Assembly (NCBI GenBank): GCA_903900155.1
Contig: CAIUMD010000014.1
Coordinates: forward strand, 47,287-111,286
DNA: 64,000 nucleotides
Direction: 5' to 3'
DNA from: an uncultured Caulobacterales bacterium
GTDB lineage: Bacteria; Pseudomonadota; Alphaproteobacteria; Caulobacterales; Caulobacteraceae
Made by a program: the position numbers and the translations under genes. A model generated the notes under the pieces. That model saw only the letters and a list, made by a program, of their open reading frames with translations, did no database searches and was not told the origin of the DNA. Positions 26,219-35,526 of the stretch are shown piece by piece (the stretch's first letter is position 1; each line of letters opens with the position of its first letter).

Positions 26219-27106
26219 TCAGTCATGCAGCCCCGCGTCGATCTCGTCCTGGTTCAGCTGGGCGAAGGCCTTGGCCGGGGCGGCCACCAGGATCACGGTC
26301 TGCAGGGTCAGGAACACCGGGGCCAGCAGCAGGTTGGCCAGCAGCACCAGGATCAGGCGCGGGTGGCTGGCGACCACGCCGCCGCCGCTCAAGGGGTCGA
26401 CGCCGCCACCGACCACATTGCCGATAATGCTGGAGACCGTCGTCCCGATCAGCGAGACCAGCGCCGCCAGGATGATGGCCAGCACATACATGCCCAAGAG
26501 GCGCAGGAACTGGCCGTGGGTCTGGACCCAGGCCTCGCGGATGTCGATGTGATGGTGCGAGAAGGCGTGCGGGCCCAGCAACGACAGGCGCACGGCCACC
26601 CATAGGGACAGACCGATCACGGCCAGCGCGCCCAGGGTGGCGAACCAGCCGGCCGCCGCGCCCGACAGCAGCGACGCGCCCAGCACCACCGCGCCGGACG
26701 GGATCACCGTCACGCCCAGGGCCGCGGCCCAGGTGATCAGCGAGACCACCAGCAGCTGCAACTCCTCCCTGCCCAGGCGCAGATAGGCGTAGCGATTGTT
26801 CTGAGGCTCGATCACCGAGCGGATGATCGCCGCCTGCAACACCGAGGCCAGGGCCAGGGCCACGGCGATCAGCAGCACCATCACCCCACCCAGATGGGTG
26901 ATCAGGTCCAGGATCTCGCGCGGGTCGGCCGAGCCGGCGCGACCGGCCAAGGCCGCGCGGCCCTCATCGCCCAGCACGATCTTGGCGAACAGGCCCAGGA
27001 TCGGCAGCATGACCAGCGAGAAGGTCGCCCAGGCCAGCACCGGCAGCGGCTTGCGCCGCATGGTGCGAAGGCCCTCGAGGGCGGCGTCGACGGGGCGGAC
27101 GGACAT
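26219..27106 (-). CDS. Polytopic membrane protein, paralogue 2 of 4
   Basis: 295 residues, about six helices. It keeps the shared motifs: AALEGLRTMRRKPLPVLAW at the N-terminus, IEPQNNRYAYLRLGREELQ in the middle, and VRLSLLGPHAFSHHHIDIRE later. The third motif holds a His-rich run (SHHHID) that the paralogues lack, which could bind metal. The stop of the upstream gene (27107-27109) abuts its start codon, so it is translationally linked to paralogue 3. Function unknown. Confidence 0.8.
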   Translation of the reverse strand: MSVRPVDAALEGLRTMRRKPLPVLAWATFSLVMLPILGLFAKIVLGDEGRAALAGRAGSADPREILDLITHLGGVMVLLIAVALALASVLQAAIIRSVIEPQNNRYAYLRLGREELQLLVVSLITWAAALGVTVIPSGAVVLGASLLSGAAAGWFATLGALAVIGLSLWVAVRLSLLGPHAFSHHHIDIREAWVQTHGQFLRLLGMYVLAIILAALVSLIGTTVSSIIGNVVGGGVDPLSGGGVVASHPRLILVLLANLLLAPVFLTLQTVILVAAPAKAFAQLNQDEIDAGLHD

Positions 27107-27865
27107 CTAGGCTTCCTGCGAGACCGCGTGGCGGCGGTAGAAGTGGGCCAGCGCGCCGGTCCAGGCCGGCATGGCGTAGAAATAGGTGCACAGCGCCAGC
27201 ACCGCAGCGGCAGCCGGGCCTTGCGGCGCGAGGCTCAACGCGGCGCTAACGACCATCACCGGCACGGCGACGGCCAGGCCGACGACCAGCAGGGTCGGCA
27301 CATGGCCGCGAGTCAGCGGAAAAGCGCTCAGCACCCGCACGCCCGACTGCTCGACCGTGGCGGGCGCCGACAGCGACAGGCGCAGGCCCAGCCACACCAG
27401 GATCGCCAGGCTGCCCAGCGGCGCGACGACCAGGATCAGGCCCGCTGGACCGGCGCTGGCGAAGGCGCCTTGCCAGCCGGCGATCGTACCAGGATCGAAG
27501 TCCGGCGCGGCGGTGCGAGCCACGCCCAGGGCGACGGCGCCCACGATGACCATCAGGATGCAGCCGATCAGGCCCACCAGGCCCAGGATCATCAACTGGG
27601 CGGCCAGCAGCCGCCACTCGTCCCGCCCCCAGCGCAGGCCCTTGAAACCGCCCGCGCGGTCGAACGCACGGCGGAACAGAGCGCCCTGGGCGATCACGCC
27701 GGCCAGCACGGTGGCGCAGAACCGCAGGCCCGGCGGCAGCAGGCCCCCGGCCACGCTGACGATCGCCGCCAGCGCCAGGGCGCCCCAGCAGTCGCGGGCC
27801 GCGCCGGTCACGTCGGAAAGGCCCGCGCGCAAGGTCGCGCCGATGCTCGCCGATCCGTCCGTCAT
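27107..27865 (-). CDS. Polytopic membrane protein, paralogue 3 of 4
   Basis: 252 residues, the shortest of the four, with about six helices. The central motif is weaker (GGFKGLRWGRDEWRLLAAQL) but aligned, and LRLSLSAPATVEQSGVRVLS matches the later motif. The N-terminal segment is shorter than in its relatives. It sits between paralogues 4 and 2 on the minus strand, directly abutting 2. It is the most diverged copy. Function unknown. Confidence 0.78.
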   Translation of the reverse strand: MTDGSASIGATLRAGLSDVTGAARDCWGALALAAIVSVAGGLLPPGLRFCATVLAGVIAQGALFRRAFDRAGGFKGLRWGRDEWRLLAAQLMILGLVGLIGCILMVIVGAVALGVARTAAPDFDPGTIAGWQGAFASAGPAGLILVVAPLGSLAILVWLGLRLSLSAPATVEQSGVRVLSAFPLTRGHVPTLLVVGLAVAVPVMVVSAALSLAPQGPAAAAVLALCTYFYAMPAWTGALAHFYRRHAVSQEA

Positions 27866-27985
27866 CCGATCAAGTCCCTCCGCGCGCGCCCAGCCATTCG
27901 TGGTTGGCCACGAGTCGCCGCGAGCCCTGCCAATCTATGGCCTCGCAGCGGTTCTGGCGATGGCGTCGCGCGGACGCAACCGGAT

Positions 27986-28933
27986 TTAGCCCCCCGCCGC
28001 CGCCTCGTCGCGCAGCGCCCGGTAGGACGCCGCCCAAGGCGCGCAGAACACGGCCATGACCACCGAACAGAAGACCACCCACAGCACCCCGCCGGCGGCG
28101 ATCGCCGGGCCCAGCCTGCGGACGATGTCCATCGGTTGTTCGCGCACCAGCGCCTCGACCGCGCCCGGCTCCAACAGCCAGCTCATCTGACCGCCCAGGG
28201 CGAACACCCCGCCGATCACCAAGCCGCAGAACAAGACCTCGATGCCGATCAGGAAGACCAGCAGCAGCAAGCCGACACCCAGCAGCTTGGCGACATGGCC
28301 CTTGGTGAAGCTCCACGACTCGAACAGCCGGAACTGCTTGTCGACGAAGGTCATCGGCGCGGCCATCGACAGTTTCAGCGCCAGCCAGAAGAACAGCGCC
28401 AGCACCAAAAGGCCGACGACCAGACCGGTTCCGACCATCGCGCTCACCGAGTTGCCGCTGGCGCCCACGCCAATGATCGCCACCACGACCATGCCCAGCA
28501 GGGTCACGACAAAGAAGGCGATGTAGGCCAGCACGTACTCGACCAGGAACAGCAAGGTCAGCCAGCCCTCGCGCGCGCCCAGTCGCAGATAGCCAAACCG
28601 CGAGTCCTGCGGCTCCAGCACGGCGCGGAACACCGCGCAGCAGATGACCGCATTCACCGCCGTCGACCAGATCCAGCATACCAGCTGAAACAGCATCAAC
28701 CCCGACTGCAGCCGCATGAAGCGGGCGAAGGTCTCGGGATCGCCTTGGCCGCGCTGCTGGGCGGCGATCTGCATCAGCGCCGCAAAGTCGGGCCGCATGA
28801 ACAGTAGCAGCAGGTACATCGGCACGGCGGTGGCGACCAGCATCGCCAGTCCCCAGCCCAGCACCGCCAAAGGCTTGCGCCCGATGATCCCGAAACCGGC
28901 CGTGGCCGCGTCGCCAACGGAAAACCTCGCCAT
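27986..28933 (-). CDS. Polytopic membrane protein, paralogue 4 of 4
   Basis: 315 residues from ATG 28931-28933 ([20 protein letters not shown]). About six helices, central motif [20 protein letters not shown], later motif [20 protein letters not shown]. Closest in layout to paralogue 1. It is the promoter-proximal gene of the 4-3-2 run on the minus strand and is divergent from trmFO, with about 97 bp between start codons. Function unknown. Confidence 0.8.
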   Translation of the reverse strand: MARFSVGDAATAGFGIIGRKPLAVLGWGLAMLVATAVPMYLLLLFMRPDFAALMQIAAQQRGQGDPETFARFMRLQSGLMLFQLVCWIWSTAVNAVICCAVFRAVLEPQDSRFGYLRLGAREGWLTLLFLVEYVLAYIAFFVVTLLGMVVVAIIGVGASGNSVSAMVGTGLVVGLLVLALFFWLALKLSMAAPMTFVDKQFRLFESWSFTKGHVAKLLGVGLLLLVFLIGIEVLFCGLVIGGVFALGGQMSWLLEPGAVEALVREQPMDIVRRLGPAIAAGGVLWVVFCSVVMAVFCAPWAASYRALRDEAAAGG

Positions 28934-29030
28934 GCTCCCTCCCATGCTCGCTGAACGCGAAATACCAGTCCCCTATCGTGAGCCTACACGCAGGTTTCGC
29001 CGAGCGACAGCCGGGGGTATAGGCTCGCCC

Positions 29031-30467
29031 ATGACCACGAACTCGACCTATCAACCCGTCCACGTCATTGGCGGAGGCCTCGCCGGCTCCGAAGCCGCCT
29101 GGCAGATCGCCCAGAGCGGCGTGCCCGTCATCCTGCACGAGATGCGCAGGGACGAGGCCATCGGCGCGCCCTCAAGCAGCGAAGCGGTAGGGCCAGTAAA
29201 AAAGATCCGCACCGACGCCCACAATACCGACGGGCTGGCCGAGATGGTCTGCTCCAACTCGTTCCGCTCGGACGACTGGCAGTTCAACGCCGTGGGCCTG
29301 CTGCACGCCGAGATGCGCAAGCTAGGCAGCCTGATCATGTCCTGCGCCGACCAGCACCAGGTGCCGGCCGGCGGCGCCCTGGCCGTCGACCGCGATGGGT
29401 TCTCAGGTGAGGTCACCCGCCGCCTGGAAGCTCACCCGCTGGTCACCATCGTCCGCGAGGAGATCGCCGGCCTGCCGCCCGAAGAGTGGGACAACGTCAT
29501 CGTCGCCACCGGCCCCCTTACCTCGCCGACCCTGGCCCAGGCGATCCTGGACATGACCGGCGAAGGCCAGCTTTCCTTCTTCGACGCCATCGCGCCGATC
29601 ATCCATTTCGACTCGATCGACATGGACAAGGCCTGGCGTCAGTCTCGCTACGACAAGGAAGGCCCCGGCGGCGACGCGGCCGCCTACATCAACTGCCCCA
29701 TGAACAAGGCGCAGTACGAGGCCTTCATCGACGCCCTGCTGGACGGCCCCAAGTCCGAGTTCAAGGAGTGGGAGAACGTTCCTTATTTCGACGGCTGCCT
29801 GCCGATCGAGGTGATGGCCGAGCGCGGCCGCGAGACCCTGCGCCATGGCCCCATGAAGCCGGTCGGCCTGACCAATCCGCGCGATCCGCTGGTCAAGTCC
29901 TACGCCATCGTCCAGCTGCGCCAGGACAACGCCCTGGGCACGCTGTGGAACATGGTCGGCTTCCAGACCAAGCTGAAGCACGGCGTCCAGGCCGACACCT
30001 TCCGCATGATCCCGGGCCTGGAGAACGCCCAGTTCGCCCGCCTGGGCGGCCTGCACCGCAACACCTTCATCAACTCGCCCAAGCTGCTGGACAAGTCGCT
30101 GCGGATGAAGGTCGCCCCGCGCCTGCGCTTCGCCGGCCAGGTCACCGGCGTCGAGGGCTATGTCGAGAGCGCCGCCATGGGCCTGCTGACCGGCCGCTTC
30201 GCCGCCGCCGACCGCAAGGGCGCCCCGATCGACGCCCCGCCCCCGACCACCGCCCTGGGCGCGTTGGTCGAACACATCACCGGCGGCCACCTGGACGGCG
30301 GCAGCTTCCAGCCGATGAACATCAACTACGGCCTGCTGCCGCCGCTCGAAGCCCCCAAGGTCGACGAAGACGGCAAGAAGATCCCGCTGAAGGAACGCGG
30401 CCGGGCGAAGAAGCGGCTGATGAGCCTCCGGGCGCTGAAGGACCTGGAGGCCTGGGCGGGGGTGTAA
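29031..30467 (+). CDS. trmFO: tRNA (m5U54) methyltransferase TrmFO
   Basis: 478 residues from ATG 29031-29033. The FAD motif is [18 protein letters not shown] (10-27). Family signatures include [16 protein letters not shown] and the C-terminal CysXX-containing [13 protein letters not shown], plus [15 protein letters not shown]. TrmFO uses methylenetetrahydrofolate and FADH2 to make ribothymidine at tRNA position 54. The open frame continues upstream into the divergent membrane gene, but the chosen ATG fits the family start. Length is slightly above the usual 440-470. Confidence 0.96.
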   Translation: MTTNSTYQPVHVIGGGLAGSEAAWQIAQSGVPVILHEMRRDEAIGAPSSSEAVGPVKKIRTDAHNTDGLAEMVCSNSFRSDDWQFNAVGLLHAEMRKLGSLIMSCADQHQVPAGGALAVDRDGFSGEVTRRLEAHPLVTIVREEIAGLPPEEWDNVIVATGPLTSPTLAQAILDMTGEGQLSFFDAIAPIIHFDSIDMDKAWRQSRYDKEGPGGDAAAYINCPMNKAQYEAFIDALLDGPKSEFKEWENVPYFDGCLPIEVMAERGRETLRHGPMKPVGLTNPRDPLVKSYAIVQLRQDNALGTLWNMVGFQTKLKHGVQADTFRMIPGLENAQFARLGGLHRNTFINSPKLLDKSLRMKVAPRLRFAGQVTGVEGYVESAAMGLLTGRFAAADRKGAPIDAPPPTTALGALVEHITGGHLDGGSFQPMNINYGLLPPLEAPKVDEDGKKIPLKERGRAKKRLMSLRALKDLEAWAGV

Positions 30468-30479
30468 GCCGCCCTCGCC

Positions 30480-31175
30480 TCAGGCGGCCGACTGGAGGAT
30501 CAAGGTGTCGCGCCTCATGGCGGAGGCCGGCAGGTCGCTATGTTCGGCCAGCACCTGGGCCATCGCATCCCAGAGATCCTTGGCGCGCACCGCCCCTCCG
30601 GCGCTCGCCAGCGATCCGTAGTTCAGCGCGCCGGCCTTGATGGCGAGGTCGCCGACCGTGGCGCAGCCGGCGGGCAAGGCGCCAGGGTCCAGCCGGATCA
30701 ACGCCGCGCCGAAGACCATCAGCGCAATCGTCACGCCGCACTGGATCATCGCCCCCTGGGTCGCGGCGACAATCAGGCCGACCAAGCTCACCACAGCGAG
30801 GAGGCCGCCGCCGGCGCCAAGCCATCTCCCCCGCGGGCCCGGCATGTGCATCGCGCTACGGCGTCGAAGCTGGTTGAGAAACCCTCTGGCGTTTCGGCCC
30901 GCATAGATCGCCAGAGGGGTGTCCGGCCGACAATCGAGATCAGGCCGCATCGCCTGCAGCGCCCGTCGAAGGCGATAGAACGCCATCGAGGTCATGCACG
31001 ACCCGGGCTCGCCCATCCGCGCAGCGAAACGAGTTTCCAGAAGGTCGAAGATATCGCCGACGGTCGTGCACGCCTCAGCCTCGGCATCGCTGATGTCGAG
31101 CGCAAAAGCCTTCTCTAGGCTGAACACCGCTTCCACGGGGTCGAGATCGTCGTCCAGGCCCAGCGTGTTTGGCAT
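30480..31175 (-). CDS. ACP-like domain fused to a membrane domain, hypothetical
   Basis: 231 residues with a strong ribosome-binding site (GGAGGGCTGT before ATG). Residues 1-55 look like an acyl carrier protein fold (LDDDLDPVEAVFSLEKAFAL, then DIFDLLETRF). The phosphopantetheine Ser of DSL is replaced, reading DDLD, so it cannot carry the usual arm. Two helices follow in the middle (GGGLLAVVSLVGLIVAATQG, IALMVFGAALI). The C-terminus has another helical block (TVGDLAIKAGALNYG). Function unknown. Converges on trmFO. Confidence 0.7.
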   Translation of the reverse strand: MPNTLGLDDDLDPVEAVFSLEKAFALDISDAEAEACTTVGDIFDLLETRFAARMGEPGSCMTSMAFYRLRRALQAMRPDLDCRPDTPLAIYAGRNARGFLNQLRRRSAMHMPGPRGRWLGAGGGLLAVVSLVGLIVAATQGAMIQCGVTIALMVFGAALIRLDPGALPAGCATVGDLAIKAGALNYGSLASAGGAVRAKDLWDAMAQVLAEHSDLPASAMRRDTLILQSAA

Positions 31176-31266
31176 ACAGCCCTCCTCGACGGCGCGTCGA
31201 AGCTAAACATGTCACGCCAGCGCGTGCTAGTTGCGGTCGCGCGCGCACCTGCCCACAATCGAAGAC

Positions 31267-31644
31267 ATGAGCACGCCGGAAACCGAAGCGTTCGACGTCC
31301 GTGTCCGAGACGACGGCACGATTGAAATCAACGGCTCTGTCGCAGCCCACATGCTCATGCGCATCGCATTGACAGCCAAGTTTCAGACTAAGCCATCAGC
31401 AGAGATGCTGCTAAGCTCATTCGTCCGGAAACTTGTCGATGCCGTGCTTCCCGCAACGCCTTATATACCAAGGATCGACTGGTCCGATCCGGGGATCATA
31501 ATCCCTCCCGCCTTTCTCCATGTGGTGGAGGAAATGCGGGATTTTCAAGCGACACACCGACCAGCGACGCCGCTCGTGGAGCTCGTCAAAGAAGCCCTGC
31601 ATCCCTACCAAGCGCCACTAGGTCGCCTCGGTTTGGCAGAGTAG
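31267..31644 (+). CDS. Hypothetical protein, lower-GC
   Basis: 125 residues from ATG 31267-31269 (MSTPETEAFDVRVRDDGTIE). No recognised domain, signal or membrane helix. The middle reads KFQTKPSAEMLLSSFVRKLV, and the C-terminal part is proline-containing and helical. Codon use is visibly more A+T-rich than in neighbours (CTAAGCTCATTC, CCAAGGATC), suggesting later acquisition. Divergent from the ACP-like gene. Confidence 0.55.
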   Translation: MSTPETEAFDVRVRDDGTIEINGSVAAHMLMRIALTAKFQTKPSAEMLLSSFVRKLVDAVLPATPYIPRIDWSDPGIIIPPAFLHVVEEMRDFQATHRPATPLVELVKEALHPYQAPLGRLGLAE

Positions 31645-32012
31645 TCCATCTTAGGCGGCTGAATTGCGAGCGCCTGGGATGAAACTGGGCGAATTTGCGG
31701 ACACACAACCCCTTAAGGACGCCGCTCGCAACGCAGCCGGAAACCGCCCCATTCGAAATCTCGGTATCGCCGCCCCACGCCGGCTTCCGTTAGAAGTTTC
31801 AACCCGTTGATCGCCTAACAACCGGTTATTTCCACCACCCCGAACAGGGCCGGATTACGGCGCTCGCTTTTCGACACAACTGACAAAGTTTCAAATGACA
31901 CCGGTTTCTCTTGCGCATGACACCGGTTGCAGTTAGCGGTACCAGCGATTTTTGGGACCGGCCGACCAACAACAAGAGCCGGGACCCTTTTCCAACTTTC
32001 CGGGAGGGAACC
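31645..32012. other. Gene-free stretch upstream of the TonB receptor
   Basis: 368 bp without a credible gene. It holds the tandem ATGACACCGGTT operator-like repeats (31895-31928), a TTAGCGGTACCAG half-palindrome (31933-31945) and the receptor ribosome-binding site GGGAGGGAA (32002-32010). The first 200 bp show nothing I recognise. Confidence 0.6.
31895..31928. promoter_or_regulatory. Tandem operator-like repeats upstream of the TonB receptor
   Basis: ATGACACCGGTT occurs exactly at 31895-31906 and again at 31917-31928, 22 bp apart (two helical turns). Each has the ACCGGT core with a central CG that LacI-family regulators prefer. They sit 85-118 bp before the receptor start, consistent with co-operative binding by a LacI-type repressor. 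No such regulator gene is in the window. Confidence 0.55.
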
Positions 32013-35000
32013 GTGCAAACTCATTCCAAGCATCGTCGCGCCTGTGCGCTTCTGGCTCAGACCTCGCTGGGCGCGCTGACGCTCGCCGCCGCCCTGAGCT
32101 TCTCCAGCGCCGCCTTGGCTCAAGAGCAGGCCGCCCAGCCCGCGCCGGCCGCTGAGCCTGCCCCGGCCGCCGCCCCGACCGCCGCCGAGTCCGACACCGT
32201 CGAAGCCGTCGTCGTCACCGGCTACCGCGCCGCCGTCCAAAGCGCGCTGAACATGAAGCGCAATTCCAGCGTGATGGTCGACGCCATCAACGCCGACGAC
32301 ATCGCCGACTTTCCCGACGCCAACCTGGCGGAATCGCTGCAGCGCCTGCCGGGCGTCTCGATCGACCGTGAAAACGGCGAAGGCCGCACCATCACCGTCC
32401 GCGGCCTGGGCAGCGACTTCACCCGCGTGCGCCTGAACGGCCTGGAAGCCCTGTCGACGGCCGGTCCGTCGAACTCGGGCGATAGCGCCAACCGCTCGCG
32501 CGGCTTCGACTTCAACACCTTCGCCTCGGAGCTGTTCAGCGCCCTGAAGGTCCAGAAGACCGCCTCGGCCGAGACCGACGAAGGCTCGCTGGGCGCCACG
32601 GTCGACCTGGAGACCGGCAAGCCCCTGAACTTCAAGGGCAAGCGCCTGGCCCTGTCGGTGCAGGACGCCTACTACAAGAACGGCGGCACCCACTCGCCGC
32701 GCTTCGCCGGTTTGGTCTCGGACCGCTGGGACACCAACTGGGGCCAGTTCGGCGCCCTCTTCTCGATCGCCTACAACAAGCGCAACCAGATCATCGACAG
32801 CTACCAGCGCCAGGCTGGCCAGTCTGACTACACCTATCGCCAGGCCACGTTCCTGGGCACCGGTTCGACCACCGCCACGCCGCGCCGCCAGGGCTTCGCC
32901 GCCCCGACCGGCACCTCGTGCAACAACGGCGTGATCCCGGGCGTCAACATCACCAACGCCGCCGTCTGCTCGGCCCTGGTGGGTTCGAACCCGACCGCCT
33001 ACAACCTGGTCAACAACCCCTCGAGCGCCACGGTCGTCGGCTCGGGCATCACCGCCCCCGGCGCCCTGACCCGCATCCCGGCCCTGGCCACGCTGAACCA
33101 GCAGGACCTCAACCAGAAGCGCACGGGCCTGACCGGCGCCCTGCAATGGCGTCCGACCAGCCGCACCACGATCTCGCTGGACTGGGTCTATTCGGAGCTG
33201 GCGCAGCAGTCGGTCAACTACCAGGTCCAGACCGTCGGCCTGAACCGCAACAACACCAACGCCGCCCTGAACACCATTACGGCCGGCGACACCGCCGCGG
33301 CCAAGCGCGCCCTTTACGCCAGTTGCACGGCGCGCGCCGCCAGCGCGATCCAGGACGCCATCGACTGCGGCCAGTCCATGAACGGCGGCGGCCTCGTCGC
33401 CGGCATGACCAACAGCTACAACCCGTACAACCTGGACCCGTACGACTACTACAACAACCCAGGTTCGGTGGGTTACATGGCCGATCCGACCGGCACGGCC
33501 ATGCTGACGCAGTTCATCGGCCGCCCGTCGGTCCGCCTGATCGACGCGGCGCTCTCGCCCACGGGCGCGAACGCCGACTATCTGAAACTGGGCAATGTCG
33601 ACCTGCGCTCGGCCGCCGACGCGTCGTTCTTCACGACCTACTTCCGCCAGTCGTCGTTGAAGCTGGAACACGAGTTCAACGACCGCCTGTCGATGGTCGC
33701 CGTCTACGGCAAGTCCTCGTCGAACAACAAGACGCAGGGCCTGCTGGCCGACTTCATCCGTCTGGACAGCGGCCAGGGCGTGGCCGGCAACGACTATGTC
33801 ACCTACGACGCTCGCGGCGGCGGCGACATGCCGGTGCTGAACCTGGGCTTCGACGCCACCCAAGCCAATGCCTGGGACTTCGTGAAGGGCTACTCGGCCC
33901 TGCGCAACTACCAGCGCTACACCCGCAACGCCTACGAGACGATGCGCGTGGACTTCAAATATGATCTGGACAACGACACCGCTGTCCGGTTCGGCGTCAG
34001 CCAGCGCAAGTACGGCTTCTCGACCTCGGAATATCGCCGCCTGACCGGCGAGACACTGAACCCCAGCCTGAAGGAAGCCGGCTCGAACGTCGCGGCCGTC
34101 AGCAAGGTCATCAACTGGGGCGCCGGCCTGAAGGTCCCGGAAGGCACGACGACCGCCTTCCTGGCCCCCGACCTGCAGAAGATGACCGACCTGTTCGGCT
34201 TCAACTGCAACTGCATCAACAAGTATGGCGACTGGCGCCTGTCGTACCTGGCCAGCGCGGCCAACCGCTATTCGGTCGACGAGAAGGACACCAGCGCCTA
34301 CGTCCAGTTCGACTTCAACAGGCAGCTGTTCGGCCGCGAACTGCGCGGCAATGTCGGCGCCCGCTACGCCCTGACCGAGGTCGGCTCGACCGGCCTGACC
34401 AACAGCTCGCGTCCGATCGCGGGCTCGAACAAGTACCACGACGTCCTGCCGTCGATGAACGTGTCGTACGAGCTGTATGACAACCTGCTGCTGCGCTTCG
34501 GCGCGGCCAAGGTCATGGCCCGTCCGCTGCTGGCCAACCTGGCCCCGAACGTGACCTCGATCAGCGTGCCGACCAACGGCGCCACGGTCGGCGGCTCGCT
34601 GACGGTCGGCAACCCCAAGCTGGATCCGTTCCGCGCCACGAACCTGGACCTGAGCCTGGAATGGTACTTCGCGCCGGGCGCCCTGGTCTCGGTCGCGGTG
34701 TTCAACAAGGACATCTCGAGCTTCCCGCAGACCCTGGTGTCGTCGGCCACGCTCGGCTCGATCATGGACGCCGAAGCCATCGCGGCCCTGCGCGCGGCCC
34801 AGACCAATGCTCAGGCCGTCGCCTATATCGACAACAACAACCCGTTCGACGTCCGCCAGTTCGGCAACGCGCCGGGCGGCTACATCCGCGGCATCGAGTT
34901 CAACTACCAGCAGAACCTCACGTTCCTGCCCTGGTACTTCAAGAACCTGGGCGTCCAGTTCAACGCCACGCACCTGGAGTCGGAACTGGAGTACATCGTG

Positions 35001-35414
35001 AACCCGGCCAACGCCCGCCTGGGCACGCCGGCCACCACCGCCAAGGGTCCGTTCACGGGCGCCTCGCCGGACGCCTTCAACTTCACGGTCTTCTATGAAG
35101 TCGAGAAGTTCAGCGTCCGCCTGTCGTCGGCCTATCGCGCCAAGTACCGCACGCAGTACCCGATCGCGACGGGCACCTGCGAGCCGGGCTTCTGCGACAG
35201 CCCGCTGGTCAACGACTTCCTGGGCAACAGCAGCACGTTCAACCTGGACGGCTCGATGACCTACAAGTTCAACAAGTACCTGACCCTGTCGGTCGACGCC
35301 CTGAACCTGACGAACCAGACCGAGAACCGCTGGGCCTACCAGAACGACCCGGTCGCCACGCGCTACGCCGCCGTGGGCCGCTCGATCTTCGCCGGCATCC
35401 GGTTCGTCTACTAG
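32013..35414 (+). CDS. TonB-dependent outer-membrane receptor
   Basis: 1133 residues starting at GTG 32013-32015 with GGGAGGGAA before it. Signal peptide about 1-35 (SLGALTLAAALSFSSAALAQ), an Ala/Pro-rich linker, then a TonB-box-like VEAVVVTGYRAAVQSAL. The plug (about 65-190) has NLAESLQRLPGVSIDRENGE and TVRGLGSDFTRVRLNGLE; the remainder is a 22-strand barrel ending GRSIFAGIRFVY with the terminal aromatic. It imports a substrate, likely a carbohydrate or other large molecule. Size above 1000 residues fits the Caulobacter carbohydrate-type receptors. Followed by a strong terminator. Confidence 0.93.
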   Translation: MQTHSKHRRACALLAQTSLGALTLAAALSFSSAALAQEQAAQPAPAAEPAPAAAPTAAESDTVEAVVVTGYRAAVQSALNMKRNSSVMVDAINADDIADFPDANLAESLQRLPGVSIDRENGEGRTITVRGLGSDFTRVRLNGLEALSTAGPSNSGDSANRSRGFDFNTFASELFSALKVQKTASAETDEGSLGATVDLETGKPLNFKGKRLALSVQDAYYKNGGTHSPRFAGLVSDRWDTNWGQFGALFSIAYNKRNQIIDSYQRQAGQSDYTYRQATFLGTGSTTATPRRQGFAAPTGTSCNNGVIPGVNITNAAVCSALVGSNPTAYNLVNNPSSATVVGSGITAPGALTRIPALATLNQQDLNQKRTGLTGALQWRPTSRTTISLDWVYSELAQQSVNYQVQTVGLNRNNTNAALNTITAGDTAAAKRALYASCTARAASAIQDAIDCGQSMNGGGLVAGMTNSYNPYNLDPYDYYNNPGSVGYMADPTGTAMLTQFIGRPSVRLIDAALSPTGANADYLKLGNVDLRSAADASFFTTYFRQSSLKLEHEFNDRLSMVAVYGKSSSNNKTQGLLADFIRLDSGQGVAGNDYVTYDARGGGDMPVLNLGFDATQANAWDFVKGYSALRNYQRYTRNAYETMRVDFKYDLDNDTAVRFGVSQRKYGFSTSEYRRLTGETLNPSLKEAGSNVAAVSKVINWGAGLKVPEGTTTAFLAPDLQKMTDLFGFNCNCINKYGDWRLSYLASAANRYSVDEKDTSAYVQFDFNRQLFGRELRGNVGARYALTEVGSTGLTNSSRPIAGSNKYHDVLPSMNVSYELYDNLLLRFGAAKVMARPLLANLAPNVTSISVPTNGATVGGSLTVGNPKLDPFRATNLDLSLEWYFAPGALVSVAVFNKDISSFPQTLVSSATLGSIMDAEAIAALRAAQTNAQAVAYIDNNNPFDVRQFGNAPGGYIRGIEFNYQQNLTFLPWYFKNLGVQFNATHLESELEYIVNPANARLGTPATTAKGPFTGASPDAFNFTVFYEVEKFSVRLSSAYRAKYRTQYPIATGTCEPGFCDSPLVNDFLGNSSTFNLDGSMTYKFNKYLTLSVDALNLTNQTENRWAYQNDPVATRYAAVGRSIFAGIRFVY

Positions 35415-35453
35415 TTTCCTCCCAAAGCGTTATTTCCTCCCAACGCTTGACTT

Positions 35454-35489
35454 GGGCCGCGCCGGATCACCGGCGCGGCCCTTTCTTTT
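35454..35489 (+). terminator. Rho-independent terminator after the TonB receptor
   Basis: GGGCCGCGCCGG-ATCA-CCGGCGCGGCCC is a perfect 12-bp stem with a 4-nt loop, followed by TTTCTTTT. Confidence 0.9.
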
Positions 35490-35526
35490 GCTCGGAGCTT
35501 TCGCACTTGCGAGACGTTCGGGAGGC

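Noticed and set aside
31815..34973. 1052-codon open frame on the minus strand
   Set aside because: Antisense to the TonB receptor, Arg/Val/Gly-biased, no recognisable domain.
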